Shown: positions 27,099-37,176, counted from the first letter of the stretch. The stretch: DNA of 64,000 bases from Flavobacterium cellulosilyticum (GCF_004349355.1 NZ_SMFK01000003.1:124001-188000); one strand, 5' to 3'. Numbers and translations: made by a program. Notes: a model not told the origin generated them from the letters alone.

Positions 27099-27426
27099 TA
27101 AAAAACAAATTTTCGATTTAGAAACTCTAGATTATTATCTAGGTTCAACTGGCTTTATATGTCCTATCAATGAGCAGCAACTAGATTTATTTGAAAAACT
27201 ATATGAAGATTTTGATTTTAAACTAAAAGACGCAACAATTGATGTGGCTTCTATTATAAAAAATCAATTAACTAAAAAATCAGTAATTCAACTTTCAAAT
27301 GATAATAATCCAAATGAAATAAATGAATTAAAGATGGCAGCTAGAAAAGGCAGTAAGGGTTTATCACAGGATGTTATTGATAAAATGTATGGAAAGCATC
27401 GAAAAAAATCAGATGATCAAGAATAG
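27088..27426 (+). CDS. Small protein between sigma factor and metallopeptidase
   Basis: The 112-aa soluble protein overlaps the sigma gene by 11 bases and the peptidase gene by 14 bases, so all three are translationally linked. It is acidic in the N-terminal two thirds (IFDLETLDYYLGSTGFI, then LDLFEKLYEDFDFKLKDATI) and basic at the end (LKMAARKGSKGLSQDVIDKM). I recognise no characterised domain. Its place between a sigma factor and an IrrE-type protease makes it a candidate anti-sigma factor or cleavage substrate; this is a hypothesis from gene order only. Confidence 0.6.
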   Translation: MADNKKQIFDLETLDYYLGSTGFICPINEQQLDLFEKLYEDFDFKLKDATIDVASIIKNQLTKKSVIQLSNDNNPNEINELKMAARKGSKGLSQDVIDKMYGKHRKKSDDQE

Positions 27427-28201
27427 TTCACTTTTAGGTATTAAACATTTAGCTGAATCAATAGCTTTAGAATTTTCTGAAATAATTACCCCTTTAGATA
27501 AAATTCTTGCTGAAGAAGAACTAGATTTATTTTACGACTCATACGGAGATAGTTTTGATGGCATGACAATTTATGATAATTCTCAGTTTTTTATCCACGT
27601 AAATATTGTTAAAGGAAATAGACCAAACACACCTAGGTCTCGTTTTACAATAGCGCATGAACTAGGGCATTATTTCATAGATAATCATAGGATTGGTCTA
27701 AAAATAGGACTTCTAACTCCTCATCCATCCAAAAACAATGAAAACACACATTTTAAAATAGAAAGAGAAGCTGATTATTTTGCTTCATGTTTATTAATGC
27801 CCGAAGAAAGATTTAAAAAATATATTCAGCGAAAAAAATTCGAATTTTCAATGATCAAATCTTTATCAGAACATTTTCAAACAAGTATCACAGCAACGGC
27901 AATCCGTTTTGCAGATATTGGAAACCATCCGCTTATGATTGTTTTTGGAGGAAATGGAGAAATAAAATGGAAATGGAGCAGCGATGATTTCCCTTTCAAA
28001 TATTTACTGTATAATGATAAAATTCCTGAGAATTCTGTAATGGGTGAATATTTTCAAAAAGCAAGACTTCCAAAAAATACAGAAGATGTTTGGCCAATTG
28101 ATTGGTTCAATTATGTAAAAGATTATGATGTTCATAGAAAATTTAAAGAACATTGTATTGCTCATAAACACTTAGCATTAAGTATTATATGGGAAGTATA
28201 A
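27413..28201 (+). CDS. ImmA/IrrE-family metallopeptidase
   Basis: The 262-aa protein carries the zinc-binding HELGH motif (residues 82-86, in SRFTIAHELGHYF) and a downstream READYFASCLLMPEE segment that supplies the third ligand, as in the M78/COG2856 peptidase family. These cytoplasmic proteases cleave repressors such as DdrO or ImmR to switch on damage or element genes. I start at the ATG at 27413, which overlaps the preceding gene by 14 bases and gives the usual N-terminus; an upstream in-frame start at 27371 is less likely. The substrate is probably encoded next to it, but this is inference. Confidence 0.88.
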   Translation: MIKNSSLLGIKHLAESIALEFSEIITPLDKILAEEELDLFYDSYGDSFDGMTIYDNSQFFIHVNIVKGNRPNTPRSRFTIAHELGHYFIDNHRIGLKIGLLTPHPSKNNENTHFKIEREADYFASCLLMPEERFKKYIQRKKFEFSMIKSLSEHFQTSITATAIRFADIGNHPLMIVFGGNGEIKWKWSSDDFPFKYLLYNDKIPENSVMGEYFQKARLPKNTEDVWPIDWFNYVKDYDVHRKFKEHCIAHKHLALSIIWEV

Positions 28202-28731
28202 TAAACATATAATTTTTGGTGGTAAACTTCCTTTATCAAAAAATTTGGCATTAATTCTAGGACATTTTAAATAGTAGTTTAATTTTTACTATACCTCTAC
28301 TTATAACAAATCAATCAGTCTCACTCCAGTCATTCTCTTTGCTTCGTTCGGCTGCTCCAGTCGGTATACCTTCATGATTAAGGTGTAAACGAAAAACTGT
28401 TTTTCGGCATACCTACCCTTCGCAGCCACTTCGCAGCCCATAAAAAAAACAGCAACTTAAAAATAAGCAACTGTTTTTTTTAGGCTGTTCCGTTCCTCAG
28501 CTCCACACGTTCATTCCTTGCGTTCGGTCAGGCTTATATAAGCAGGATAAAGCTTCATTACTTTACGCTCCGTGCCTACGCTCCACTGCATTCCAGCCCT
28601 ATCCTACTTATAGCCTTTCTTTTAATAATTTGAGTTGGTACTCAAATTTATTAGATTTATCTTTTCTGCGAGCGTTACTGATTCCTTGATAGTTACTTTT
28701 TACTAAAACAAGTACAAATCAATCAACCTAT
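28202..28731. other. 530-base intergenic region, no gene
   Basis: This gap separates two convergent operons. Apart from a terminator hairpin at 28442-28481 it holds an unusually GC-rich stretch (about 28310-28620) with short repeats, such as two copies of CTCCAGTC and related GTTCGG-containing segments. No frame of coding character is seen on either strand. Its function is unknown. Confidence 0.5.
28442..28481. terminator. Hairpin terminator between convergent operons
   Basis: A run of eight A plus CAG pairs with CTG plus eight T; inside lie a 3x3 internal loop and a CTTA/TAAG pair. The flanking A and T runs allow termination on both strands, fitting its place between the plus-strand peptidase operon and minus-strand topB. 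Confidence 0.55.
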
Positions 28732-30813
28732 TTATTTCCTTTTCTTCTTTTGGGGAAATATAAAAGAGGTCTCTCCTCCTTCATCCATAGCGATAAAAGC
28801 ATCGAATTTCTTTCCTGATTTACTTGTCATTCCTTTTATGAGACTGGTCTTTCCTTTAGTTATTAATTCTTCCAAATCTACAAGGCTGAGTTGCATGCCG
28901 CATATATTTCGGAACTGAACCCAATTACATTTTTCGTCCCTGCACTTTATCAACTTGTCTCGAAGAATCAATTTTTGGACCTTACATTTTGGACAAATAA
29001 GTTCCGGTTGTCGTTCTACTTCTATTGCTAAATCAAGTATTTCTTGAGTTAAAGACCTTGTAAAAGATTCTATTTCTTTCTGGAAGGTTGCTAAATTAGA
29101 TTCATTATTCTCTATTTTTTGCAAAGCTAGTTCCCAGTTTGCAGTCAATTCTACATTAGCAATATTTTTGTCTTTTACCAATTCATAGACCTTTAATCCT
29201 TTTTCTGTCGGCAGTAGTAATTTCTTATCGCGTTTTACATATTCCCTCTTAAAGAGTGTTTCAATAATGGCTGCTCTAGTAGCTGGGGTGCCAATTCCTA
29301 CACCTTGTATTATTTTACGCTCCTGCTCGTTTTCAATCTGATTCCCTGCGTTTTCCATAGCTGATAACAAGCTTGCTTCCGTATAAATAATTGGTGGTTT
29401 AGTTTTCTTTGCTACTATTTTTGCTGTCTTGATCTTTACTTCATCACCAATTTTTAGATCTGGTAACTCTTGAATTGGATCTTTTTCTTCATCGCTAAAA
29501 TCACCTTTGATAACTCTCCAACCGGCATCTATAATTTTGATTCCTTTTAATCCAAAATCATAGTGTGCCACCTGTAGTACAATGTTCGTTATTTCTTTAG
29601 TACAAACCGGAGAAACTGACTCTAATAATCGATTGGCAATCATTTCGTAAATTGCTTTTTCCTTGGCGGATAAAGCGGATGGTATTTTATCTGTTATCAA
29701 TATACCATGATGATCGGTCACTTTTAAATCGTTGACTATCCGTTTATTCAAACGGTTTAATCTCATTTTAGCAACTATAGCTTTGAATTTCTCAACCTCT
29801 TCTATTATCCTTATCAACTTAGCGATTTCTTCCCACATGTCTTCAGGAATATATTTACTCCCAGTACGTGGGTAACTAATGAATTTCTTCTCATAAAGAC
29901 TTTGAGCAATATTGAGCGTTTCCTCAGCCGTTAGACTTAACCTTGTGTTAGCTTCCTTCTGTAATGCGGTAAGATCAAATAATAATGGTGGTTGCTCATT
30001 AACAGTTTTGGTTTCTGTGTCTATTACTAAAGCCCCTCCATGCTTACGCACCGTTTTCAGAACATGCTCAGCCTTTTTACCTTCATCCCATTTAAGTGTA
30101 GAAAGACTTTTAAAATCAATGTATTCTTTGTTATGCTCCAATTCAATTTGCCAATATTGTTCAATTGTAAATGACTGGTTTTCTAAAAACCGTTTACAAA
30201 TTAATGCTAATGTTGGAGTTTGAACCCGACCCAATGAAAAAACACCACTACCACTCGTAACAGTTAGTGCTTGCGAAGCATTAATCCCTACTAACCAATC
30301 AGCACGGCTCCTTCCTACTCCAGCCTCATGCAAACTATCAAAGTCTTTTCCTGATTTTAGATTCTCGAATCCTTTAAGAATTGCCTTTTCAGTTAATGAA
30401 CTAATCCACAATCGTTCGAAAGGTTTAGAGCAGTTTAAATATTCATAGATGTACCGAAAAATAAGCTCGCCTTCTCGTCCTGCATCGGTAGCCACAATGA
30501 TACTATCGCAGTTTTTAAATAGTTGATTAATAGTATTTAGTTGTTTCAATGCCCCAAGATCACGAATATAAATCTTGTCTTTTTTCATTTTTCGTACTGT
30601 CAATAAGAATGGATTAGGTAGTATAGGCAAAGCCTCTCTTTGAAACCCACTAATTCCGTAATCTTCCGGCATAGCTAAAGTAACTAAATGCCCGAACGCC
30701 CAGGTTACCTGATATCCATTTCCCATCAAGTAACCTTCTTTCTTTTCTGTAGCTCCTAACAAGAGAGCAATCTCCCGAGCAACACTTGGTTTTTCTGCAA
30801 TTACTACTTTCAT
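28732..30813 (-). CDS. topB: DNA topoisomerase III (type IA)
   Basis: The 693-aa enzyme has an N-terminal Toprim domain (VVIAEKPSVAREIA with Glu7, and DAGREGE at 110-116) and the type IA core with the active-site tyrosine Tyr314 in FISYPRTGSKY. A GVGIGTPATRAAII motif and a C-terminal zinc-binding region with CPKC and CRDEKC follow. It relaxes or decatenates DNA by cutting one strand. Such TopB copies are standard on Bacteroidetes conjugative elements and are thought to help element replication or transfer. A Gly replaces the usual Asp in PRTDS, as I recall for other mobile-element TopB proteins. It is followed by the DUF3945 gene upstream in the same operon. Confidence 0.94.
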   Translation of the reverse strand: MKVVIAEKPSVAREIALLLGATEKKEGYLMGNGYQVTWAFGHLVTLAMPEDYGISGFQREALPILPNPFLLTVRKMKKDKIYIRDLGALKQLNTINQLFKNCDSIIVATDAGREGELIFRYIYEYLNCSKPFERLWISSLTEKAILKGFENLKSGKDFDSLHEAGVGRSRADWLVGINASQALTVTSGSGVFSLGRVQTPTLALICKRFLENQSFTIEQYWQIELEHNKEYIDFKSLSTLKWDEGKKAEHVLKTVRKHGGALVIDTETKTVNEQPPLLFDLTALQKEANTRLSLTAEETLNIAQSLYEKKFISYPRTGSKYIPEDMWEEIAKLIRIIEEVEKFKAIVAKMRLNRLNKRIVNDLKVTDHHGILITDKIPSALSAKEKAIYEMIANRLLESVSPVCTKEITNIVLQVAHYDFGLKGIKIIDAGWRVIKGDFSDEEKDPIQELPDLKIGDEVKIKTAKIVAKKTKPPIIYTEASLLSAMENAGNQIENEQERKIIQGVGIGTPATRAAIIETLFKREYVKRDKKLLLPTEKGLKVYELVKDKNIANVELTANWELALQKIENNESNLATFQKEIESFTRSLTQEILDLAIEVERQPELICPKCKVQKLILRDKLIKCRDEKCNWVQFRNICGMQLSLVDLEELITKGKTSLIKGMTSKSGKKFDAFIAMDEGGETSFIFPQKKKRK

Positions 30814-30834
30814 CTGAACAAGTCTTTAGCGTAA

Positions 30835-32259
30835 TTACATTTTTCGACCTTTAGATTTAGCAGCTACTTTGGGTTTCTCTTGTAGTTCTTGTTGCTTTTC
30901 AGTTTCAGGGCTATTCTGCTTACTTTTCAAAGGCTCTTTACTATTTTTAGTCGACTCGTTGGTTTTACCTTCTGAATTGACAGCAACCTGTGTTTTACTT
31001 TCCTCTTTTGGTTGTGCTTTCTCTTTTAGTTTATTGGGATTGTCAAAAGAAAAATCTGTTTTTCCTGTATCTTTATCGAATGTGATGTAACCTTGGTATT
31101 CTTTGCCTTTCATATCAACCAATCCGCTTACATAAACCGTTTGTCCTTCTTTGAATTTTTCAAATTGCGCAGTATCCAATTCTTTCCCTCGAAAAGCTTT
31201 TGGAGCTTCAATATCTTGCTTTTCTGCTTGCTTGTTGCTATTTCCTCTATCGAATAAAAACTCAACATATCGCTTATCTGCATTAAACTGTACTGAAGCA
31301 TTAAATGGTTCTCCTTTTTTGGAAATCATACCTTCTAGATACAAAGGTTTACCTTCTGACAAACTATTTTTTTGTTGATCATCAAGCTTAATGCCTTTGA
31401 TTTCTTCTGGAATTTTAATGAGGGTTGTTCGAAGTGCAATAAGTTCATTTGTTAACTTGTCGATACTTATAATTGATGGAATTGTTTCTCCTGTTTTGGG
31501 ATTTGTCAAGTCAACCACTCTCCCCATATTTCCATTTTTCAGCAAATTATCTTTGTCTTCCTTTGTAAATTCATGACCAAAGAATTTAAAATGCAGTTGG
31601 GGTTCTTTTCGAATTCCGTGAATTGCCAATACTACTTGCCCATCTTCTTTTGCTTGCAGCGAAAGCCTAGCATCCATTTTAGTGATTGAAGTCCCTAAAT
31701 CAAGAGTAACAGGAACTAATTCATTTGTTTTGTAGCCTTTGAGCAAAGGTTCTAGGACATTCATTTTTTCAAGTCGTTCTTTAGTTAATCCGAGATTAGA
31801 CATTGATTTCCAATCGATTTGTTCTACTTTGTAACGGTTTTCCGTTTCCGTTGTCAATTTTGTTGTTTCCATAGTATTCTTATTTTCTTGTTTATAATTT
31901 ATTTTTATTTCATTTTTGGCTGCTATTTTTTCTACATCTTTGCTAAGATTTTTAATCGCTTTTATTATTTCATTAGCTACAGCAATTGCTTGCTGTGATG
32001 AAAAGCTTAAAAAGGGAAAATGGGTAGGATCTTTAAATTGATGGTAGAAATTGGTAAAAAAATTAGTAAACAAATCTCCGTGTTTGTCTATACGCATAAA
32101 CTGATTTTCATCCTTATTTTTAAGTGCTACCGTTTCCCGTTCTTTATCTTTTCCAATATCCTTATCTACTTCAATTTTCTTATTTTTTGTATCAAGTACT
32201 AGTAAGACATCCGAAAATTGTTCTGAAAATTCTGGTCTATCAATAGGTTGTTCGTTCAT
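30835..32259 (-). CDS. DUF4099/DUF3945 domain-containing element protein
   Basis: I place the start at the ATG at 32259 (MNEQPIDRPEFSEQFSDVLL), giving 474 aa; an in-frame TTG at 32331 would overlap the preceding gene. An FMRIDKHGDLFTNFFTNFY motif is followed by the DUF4099-like region (IDWKSMSNLGLTKERLEKMN) and by two or three DUF3945-type beta-rich units, for example KPLYLEGMISKKGEPFNASV and QTVYVSGLVDMKGKEYQGYI. The C-terminus is a Lys/Glu/Gln-rich tail. The family is found with topB and rteC on Bacteroidetes elements. Function is unknown; the spacing of 21 bases to topB implies one operon. Confidence 0.85.
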   Translation of the reverse strand: MNEQPIDRPEFSEQFSDVLLVLDTKNKKIEVDKDIGKDKERETVALKNKDENQFMRIDKHGDLFTNFFTNFYHQFKDPTHFPFLSFSSQQAIAVANEIIKAIKNLSKDVEKIAAKNEIKINYKQENKNTMETTKLTTETENRYKVEQIDWKSMSNLGLTKERLEKMNVLEPLLKGYKTNELVPVTLDLGTSITKMDARLSLQAKEDGQVVLAIHGIRKEPQLHFKFFGHEFTKEDKDNLLKNGNMGRVVDLTNPKTGETIPSIISIDKLTNELIALRTTLIKIPEEIKGIKLDDQQKNSLSEGKPLYLEGMISKKGEPFNASVQFNADKRYVEFLFDRGNSNKQAEKQDIEAPKAFRGKELDTAQFEKFKEGQTVYVSGLVDMKGKEYQGYITFDKDTGKTDFSFDNPNKLKEKAQPKEESKTQVAVNSEGKTNESTKNSKEPLKSKQNSPETEKQQELQEKPKVAAKSKGRKM

Positions 32260-32314
32260 TACAACAGTATTTAAAATTTCATTACCCGAAAATAATGGGA
32301 CAAGAACCTTCCAA

Positions 32315-32653
32315 TCAAATAATGACTTCAACTGGCTTGACTTGTCCTATTTTGTCTTTACATCTTACAAAGGGTGCGTTAAAACTATCACGTATAAATT
32401 GATGAACATCCGACAATTTATAATAGATTTTGCCACTAATTGTATAGTAAGCCAGTTTACCTGAAGATCTATACCGCTGTAAAGACCTATTACTGATTTT
32501 TAACATTTGAAGGACGTCTTGATTATCTAGCAATTCTTCTCCATCAATATTGTTTCTACTTTTTTGGACATCATTCATTTGATCATTCATTAAATCAAAT
32601 CGGTCCATGATACGTTCCATCCAACTTAGAAATTCCATTCTATCGATATTCAT
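32315..32653 (-). CDS. Helix-turn-helix (excisionase/MerR-like) DNA-binding protein
   Basis: The 112-aa protein begins at the ATG at 32653 (MNIDRMEFLSWMERI); a TTG nine codons upstream is less likely. A helical N-terminus is followed by a winged helix-turn-helix of the excisionase type: LLDNQDVLQMLKISNRSLQR then YRSSGKLAYYTISGKIYYK. Such proteins precede DUF3945 and topB in flavobacterial elements and may control excision or the operon itself. It lies 55 bases before the DUF3945 start. Confidence 0.8.
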   Translation of the reverse strand: MNIDRMEFLSWMERIMDRFDLMNDQMNDVQKSRNNIDGEELLDNQDVLQMLKISNRSLQRYRSSGKLAYYTISGKIYYKLSDVHQFIRDSFNAPFVRCKDKIGQVKPVEVII

Positions 32654-32849
32654 ATAGATATGTTTTAATAATTTATACAAAGTTGGAAAACATTTGTACT
32701 ATGTTTTGCCAAGGTTAGCCAATTGAAAAGAAGATTTTTGAATTTCTAAAAAACATATAGTTGATTGTTTTTCAGATGATTACGTTATTCTTTTACACGA
32801 GAAGTTTTATGCAGAGCGAGCTTTACCAATGGGTATATATGGGTAGCTA

Positions 32850-32887
32850 TTATAAAAAAAGCAGTATTTTTGAAACACTGCTTTTAA
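32850..32887 (-). terminator. Terminator of the rteC gene
   Basis: AAAAGCAGT (32857-32865) and ACTGCTTTT (32877-32885) form a perfect 9-base stem with an 11-base loop. On the minus strand it is followed by a run of T. It lies about 22 bases past the rteC stop codon. Confidence 0.7.
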
Positions 32888-32908
32888 ATGAGGTAAGATT
32901 ATAATTAT

Positions 32909-33757
32909 TTATAAATCTTTATCCATATACTGCTCTAAAGAAGATTTGAGTTGGTCTAAAAATAAAGTGCGATTACCTGCACGGTCTTTCATCCGATGAA
33001 ATGCATGATGAATATCTCCCAATTGAACACGAAATAATAGCTGAAAAATTAAACTGATTTTACGGATTCCGACCTTACCATTAGAAATTGCTCCAGATGC
33101 GTAAAGGGCATAAATCAATTCTATCACTGCATTTTTGGATTCTGTCCAGAAAACATCTTTGGTGGATTCGGCATTCTGTAAAGCCATCCCCGGCTTGTCT
33201 ACAGGATTTATTTTGATAATCAGATAATTATAAAGCAGTTCATCCGCTATAATACGGGAAACTTTGTAATCATAATAAGTAGAAAATTGGGTATCAACTT
33301 CAAAGATAAAACTGTTAAGGCCCGTATTAAGATTTATCTTCCCCAATTTAAAAAAATCGTGGTCCCTGTCAGTTCGTCCAGAACGATAATACCGGTAAAA
33401 ATCGGAATTGCAAATATGTTCCTTATATTCCTGCTTTAGCTGCTGTAATTCACTGGAAAAATATTTATAATACATTTTTCCTGTACTCACTGGACAAGAG
33501 GTTTCTATTCTGTACATCTTGTTGTAATAGATTAACTTACCCAGTATTTGCGGTTTTATGATTCTAAAGAATTCAATTTCTTCATTTTCATCTGTAAAAT
33601 GATGCTCCAAAACATGGTTTTTCATACCTGATAATAAATCCTGAAGAAATTTAGTCATACGGTAGGATTCGTCTATTACATGCACTGATTCCAAACTTAT
33701 TTCCTGTTCTTTTTTCAGTATACTGTAGAGAGCATCTTTATAAGTGGACTGCATCAT
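32909..33757 (-). CDS. rteC: RteC-family regulator of element excision
   Basis: The 282-aa protein belongs to the RteC family by its layout and segments such as FRIIKPQILGKLIYYNKMYR, then FYRYYRSGRTDRDHDFF and FEVDTQFSTYYDYKVSRIIA, ending in a helical domain with SNGKVGIRKISLIFQLLF. In CTnDOT, RteC activates excision genes in response to the RteA/RteB two-component system. No rteA or rteB is visible here, so it may be regulated differently. It stands alone, with its own terminator, upstream of the HTH/DUF3945/topB genes. Confidence 0.85.
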   Translation of the reverse strand: MMQSTYKDALYSILKKEQEISLESVHVIDESYRMTKFLQDLLSGMKNHVLEHHFTDENEEIEFFRIIKPQILGKLIYYNKMYRIETSCPVSTGKMYYKYFSSELQQLKQEYKEHICNSDFYRYYRSGRTDRDHDFFKLGKINLNTGLNSFIFEVDTQFSTYYDYKVSRIIADELLYNYLIIKINPVDKPGMALQNAESTKDVFWTESKNAVIELIYALYASGAISNGKVGIRKISLIFQLLFRVQLGDIHHAFHRMKDRAGNRTLFLDQLKSSLEQYMDKDL

Positions 33758-34054
33758 ACTGACAATATTAAAGTGAATAAGTAATACATTTATGTCCTAT
33801 CTTTTAAGTTCGTTAATGTTTTGTTCATAATGTTATTCCGCTACATATCTTTCCGAGTGTCACTTCATTTGCTTCAATAATTTCATGTCAGACAGCATTG
33901 TGGCTGTCTCACAACTCGTGAAAAAGCCTCTTTTTTCATTTTTTTCTCGGTCTTCTAACGGAGACTATCTCAAATATTCAACTCTAAAAGACTTGTTTTA
34001 GTTTTGAGACTTCCTCTTTTAAATATTTTTTTAATATTGCTTGTCGATATGCTT

Positions 34055-36487
34055 TCATCCTTTTACAATTGATTTGTATTCATTTTGCAAAGTATTCATA
34101 AGTTCCATTGTGTAATTGTCTCTTGCTTGAACATAAGCCACTTTTGGAATTATTTGGGCTCCTAATTTTCTTTTTTCAAAGGAGGCTGATACTCCAAAGT
34201 CTATTTTTTGAAACTCTAGTTCATTGGCTCTTTTTATAGTTTGAAATAACAATTGTCTGTAAAGTTGGTATTCTTTAGCCCATTTATAATCCATACCTAT
34301 TAATTCTGGCACATAGGTGTGATTGCTGTTTTTGTAGCAAAACATAACTCCATCGAATAGATTTTCGGGCTCTGCTTTCAAGGCTAATATTATAAATTCC
34401 CAGTTGGGACTGTCATTCATGCTTTCGAAAATTTCTTGTGTATATCGGAATGTATTGATAGCGTAATTATTGTCTTTTACATTGTTGTAGAGTTGATATG
34501 CTCTTGCTATTTCTGATTTGCTTAATTTATCTTTTATCACAACGTTATAGCACTTCTCGTAAGGTTCTATCTCTTTATCGAAATGTTTACGGGAACGAAT
34601 AGATAATGTTTTTGTAAACTCTTCGTATGAATGCCAAACTTGGTTTTCAATTACACAAGATTCAGGCATGTCTATTTTGAAATACCCTTGGTCTACTATT
34701 GTTTTATTGTAGATGTTATCTTTTCCAAAATCTCTTAAAACTAGCATATCTGCATTTAAGGTATTGTATTTTTCTTCCAGCTTATCCAATAATAGTTTTA
34801 ATGCTTTTTCGGCTAAAGGATGTTCTTGATTGATGAAACAATGTTTTCCTTCTGTAAATAAAGACCCCATACTCAATACTTTTGAGGTGAGGTATAAAGG
34901 ATTAGTCTTTCTTATTTCTTCCAAATGAATGGAAACAGATTCTGTAGCCAGCATGTCGTCTTTCCAAAGACCGTAGGTAAAAAAGGTCATTAATACTATG
35001 TTTCCTTTGTTGTCTTTAATCGTATAATAGTAAAAATCCCATTGGTTTGTTGGGTCTAGGTGCCGGCTGAATGTATTCTCTAAATAAACAAGTCCTTCCC
35101 AATCGAAAATGTTTTGCTTTCCCATATACTGGTTCCATTCCGATTTCATAATATTCTGAATGGTATTTTTTTCTTCGATAAAAAGCTCCTGATCTTTTGA
35201 ATCTGAAATCTTTTCAGCTTTTTTACTGTCAATTCCAAAAGCCTGTCTGATTTTGTTTTCGCTATTATTTGTTTCTTCCAAAGCTTTAGAAAAATGATAT
35301 TCCATTGCTTCGGACAAAGCTGTAATGTCCTGTTGTTGATTATGACTGGATAGCGTAATTCTAATCCCAGTATTCTTGATAGGTACAGCAGGATAAATTC
35401 CCAAATTCAGAAAAAAACCTTCCTTGAATAAACGTTTCACAAAGTTATAAGCGGTTGCAGGTGTGCCCATGCCCAAAAAGAAAACCGGCGAATCATTTTT
35501 TGAGATTATTGGAAGGTTTCCTTTCGACAGCAATTGGTTGAAGTAGGTAATTTTATCCGCCAAGTCTTTTTGTTTTAACTCTATTTCAGGAGATAAATGT
35601 ATGTTTGCAGAGGCAATTGCAGCTGCTACAGAGGCCGGTTCCAGTTGAGCAGAAAAAGTAAGCGGTCCACCAAAATTTTTAATTTTGTCTCTCAATTTTT
35701 GATTCTTGCAAAATACTGTAGCACCACTAGCTCCAAAGGTTTTACTAAGTGTGCTTACCACAATACAATTTTCAGGTAATTCTTTAATAGCGTCAAAAAT
35801 AAAACCGGTTCCGTTTTTGCCTTTCCAACTCATTCCATGAACATCATCAAAATAAAGGTTTAGTTGTGTATATTTTTGAGTTAATGCCAATAATTCTGGG
35901 ATGGGTACGTAATCCCCAAACATAGAGTATACACCATCAGCCATATACCAGATTTTCTTGCATTTGGATGTTAGTTGTTTGATTTTATCTTCCAACATAT
36001 CCAAATTGCTGTGTCTGATCATTTCTACCGGAATTCCTCGCAGTTTTAAAAGTTGGCAGGCATTTTGGACACTCCAGTGTACTTGATGATCTAATATTAC
36101 AGCATCTTCATCTCTAATGAGCGTTGGAATAATAGCTAAATGCCCCAGCGTACTGTTTTTGGTAATAATAGGCGGAATACCATACATTTGTTCTATTTTA
36201 CTTTCCAGTTCACTATATAATGGATGCGAAATATATGACTTAGAAAGTGGAAATTGTGTACCATAATTGTGTATGGCTGCTATTGCAGCTTCTTTTAATC
36301 GGATGTCTTGTTCGAGCCCCAGGTAACCAGTAGTACCAAAATGAAACATTTTTTGGCCTTTTATTTGTAATGTTCGCCCATTCAATTTTTGATCTTCAGC
36401 ATAAAGATGGAGCACTCCTTCTTTTTTAGCTCCCGATAGTACTTCATCGACCGTATCAATGAAGTTGTTGTGTTTAATTTTTGCCAT
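34055..36487 (-). CDS. PLP-dependent aminotransferase (AOS family) fused to a GNAT-like domain
   Basis: The 810-aa protein has two parts. Residues 1-400 are a class I/II aminotransferase of the alpha-oxoamine synthase type, with DGVYSMFGDYVPI, the PLP-binding FDDVHG (Asp214/Asp215, His217) and the Schiff-base lysine Lys249 in STLSKTFGASGA. Residues about 430-810 look like GNAT acyltransferase folds, with GVSASFEKRKLGAQIIPKVA near the end. Alpha-oxoamine synthases condense an amino acid with an acyl-CoA, so a lipid- or signal-type product is possible, but the substrate cannot be told. The gene faces a divergent two-gene regulatory unit across 261 bases. Fusions of this type seem familiar from flavobacterial elements; their role is undefined. 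Confidence 0.8.
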   Translation of the reverse strand: MAKIKHNNFIDTVDEVLSGAKKEGVLHLYAEDQKLNGRTLQIKGQKMFHFGTTGYLGLEQDIRLKEAAIAAIHNYGTQFPLSKSYISHPLYSELESKIEQMYGIPPIITKNSTLGHLAIIPTLIRDEDAVILDHQVHWSVQNACQLLKLRGIPVEMIRHSNLDMLEDKIKQLTSKCKKIWYMADGVYSMFGDYVPIPELLALTQKYTQLNLYFDDVHGMSWKGKNGTGFIFDAIKELPENCIVVSTLSKTFGASGATVFCKNQKLRDKIKNFGGPLTFSAQLEPASVAAAIASANIHLSPEIELKQKDLADKITYFNQLLSKGNLPIISKNDSPVFFLGMGTPATAYNFVKRLFKEGFFLNLGIYPAVPIKNTGIRITLSSHNQQQDITALSEAMEYHFSKALEETNNSENKIRQAFGIDSKKAEKISDSKDQELFIEEKNTIQNIMKSEWNQYMGKQNIFDWEGLVYLENTFSRHLDPTNQWDFYYYTIKDNKGNIVLMTFFTYGLWKDDMLATESVSIHLEEIRKTNPLYLTSKVLSMGSLFTEGKHCFINQEHPLAEKALKLLLDKLEEKYNTLNADMLVLRDFGKDNIYNKTIVDQGYFKIDMPESCVIENQVWHSYEEFTKTLSIRSRKHFDKEIEPYEKCYNVVIKDKLSKSEIARAYQLYNNVKDNNYAINTFRYTQEIFESMNDSPNWEFIILALKAEPENLFDGVMFCYKNSNHTYVPELIGMDYKWAKEYQLYRQLLFQTIKRANELEFQKIDFGVSASFEKRKLGAQIIPKVAYVQARDNYTMELMNTLQNEYKSIVKG

Positions 36488-36748
36488 TTTTTTAATTTTA
36501 AATTGTTCCTGTCCAAAATTTCATGAAATTTTAGAGTGTGTTCGAGATTGTTTATTGAATAAAATTCCAAATAAAAATTTAATCGCCGACATTTACTTGT
36601 AAAAAAATCCTTATATGATAACTAATACTCCCGAAATGATAATTTTTATAGTCAGTTAGTTTTAATTGCGCTATTTTACTTTAGCTTTTATAATTTTCTA
36701 CTATTTTTTTTACTAAATTGTGTCGTTTTATTGTAAAATCATTGTAAA

Positions 36749-37126
36749 ATGAGATATAATCATCATGAGAATGAGTATGCCAAATTCTGGATTCGTGACG
36801 ACATTCTGTTTGTTGAATATAAACCTAATGTTGTTATCGATTTGGCTTCTGCCCAGCGTATTGTAGCCGATCGAGTTATGGTGCAAAATGAAAAAGCGTA
36901 CCCTGTTTTTTGTGACATAAGAGGTTTAGTGGATTCAGATAAGGCCGCTAGGGATTATTTGTCTCAATCTGGTTCTATTTTAACCAAAGCAGTAAGTCTG
37001 GTAGTTCATCAGAGCATTTCTTTAATTTTGACTTCTTACTATCTTAAAATCTGCAAACCAAGTGTCCCAACAAAACTATTTACGGATGAGACGGCTGCTT
37101 TGGCTTTTTTGGAACCCTATATTTAA
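36749..37126 (+). CDS. STAS-like (DUF7793-type) protein
   Basis: The 125-aa soluble protein has alternating beta strands and helices: EYAKFWIRDDILFVEYKPNV, then IDLASAQRIVADRV, and AYPVFCDIRGLVDSD. It has the look of the SpoIIAA/STAS-related DUF7793 family that occurs in Bacteroidetes. It lies 50 bases upstream of an AraC-type regulator gene, with which it should be co-transcribed, and is divergent from the aminotransferase-GNAT gene. It may act as a partner or sensor in regulating that gene; this is inference from position. Confidence 0.65.
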   Translation: MRYNHHENEYAKFWIRDDILFVEYKPNVVIDLASAQRIVADRVMVQNEKAYPVFCDIRGLVDSDKAARDYLSQSGSILTKAVSLVVHQSISLILTSYYLKICKPSVPTKLFTDETAALAFLEPYI

Positions 37127-37176
37127 TATTCTAATTAACTTTTTTCTAGACTATTTTATTTAAAGCCCCAACTATT

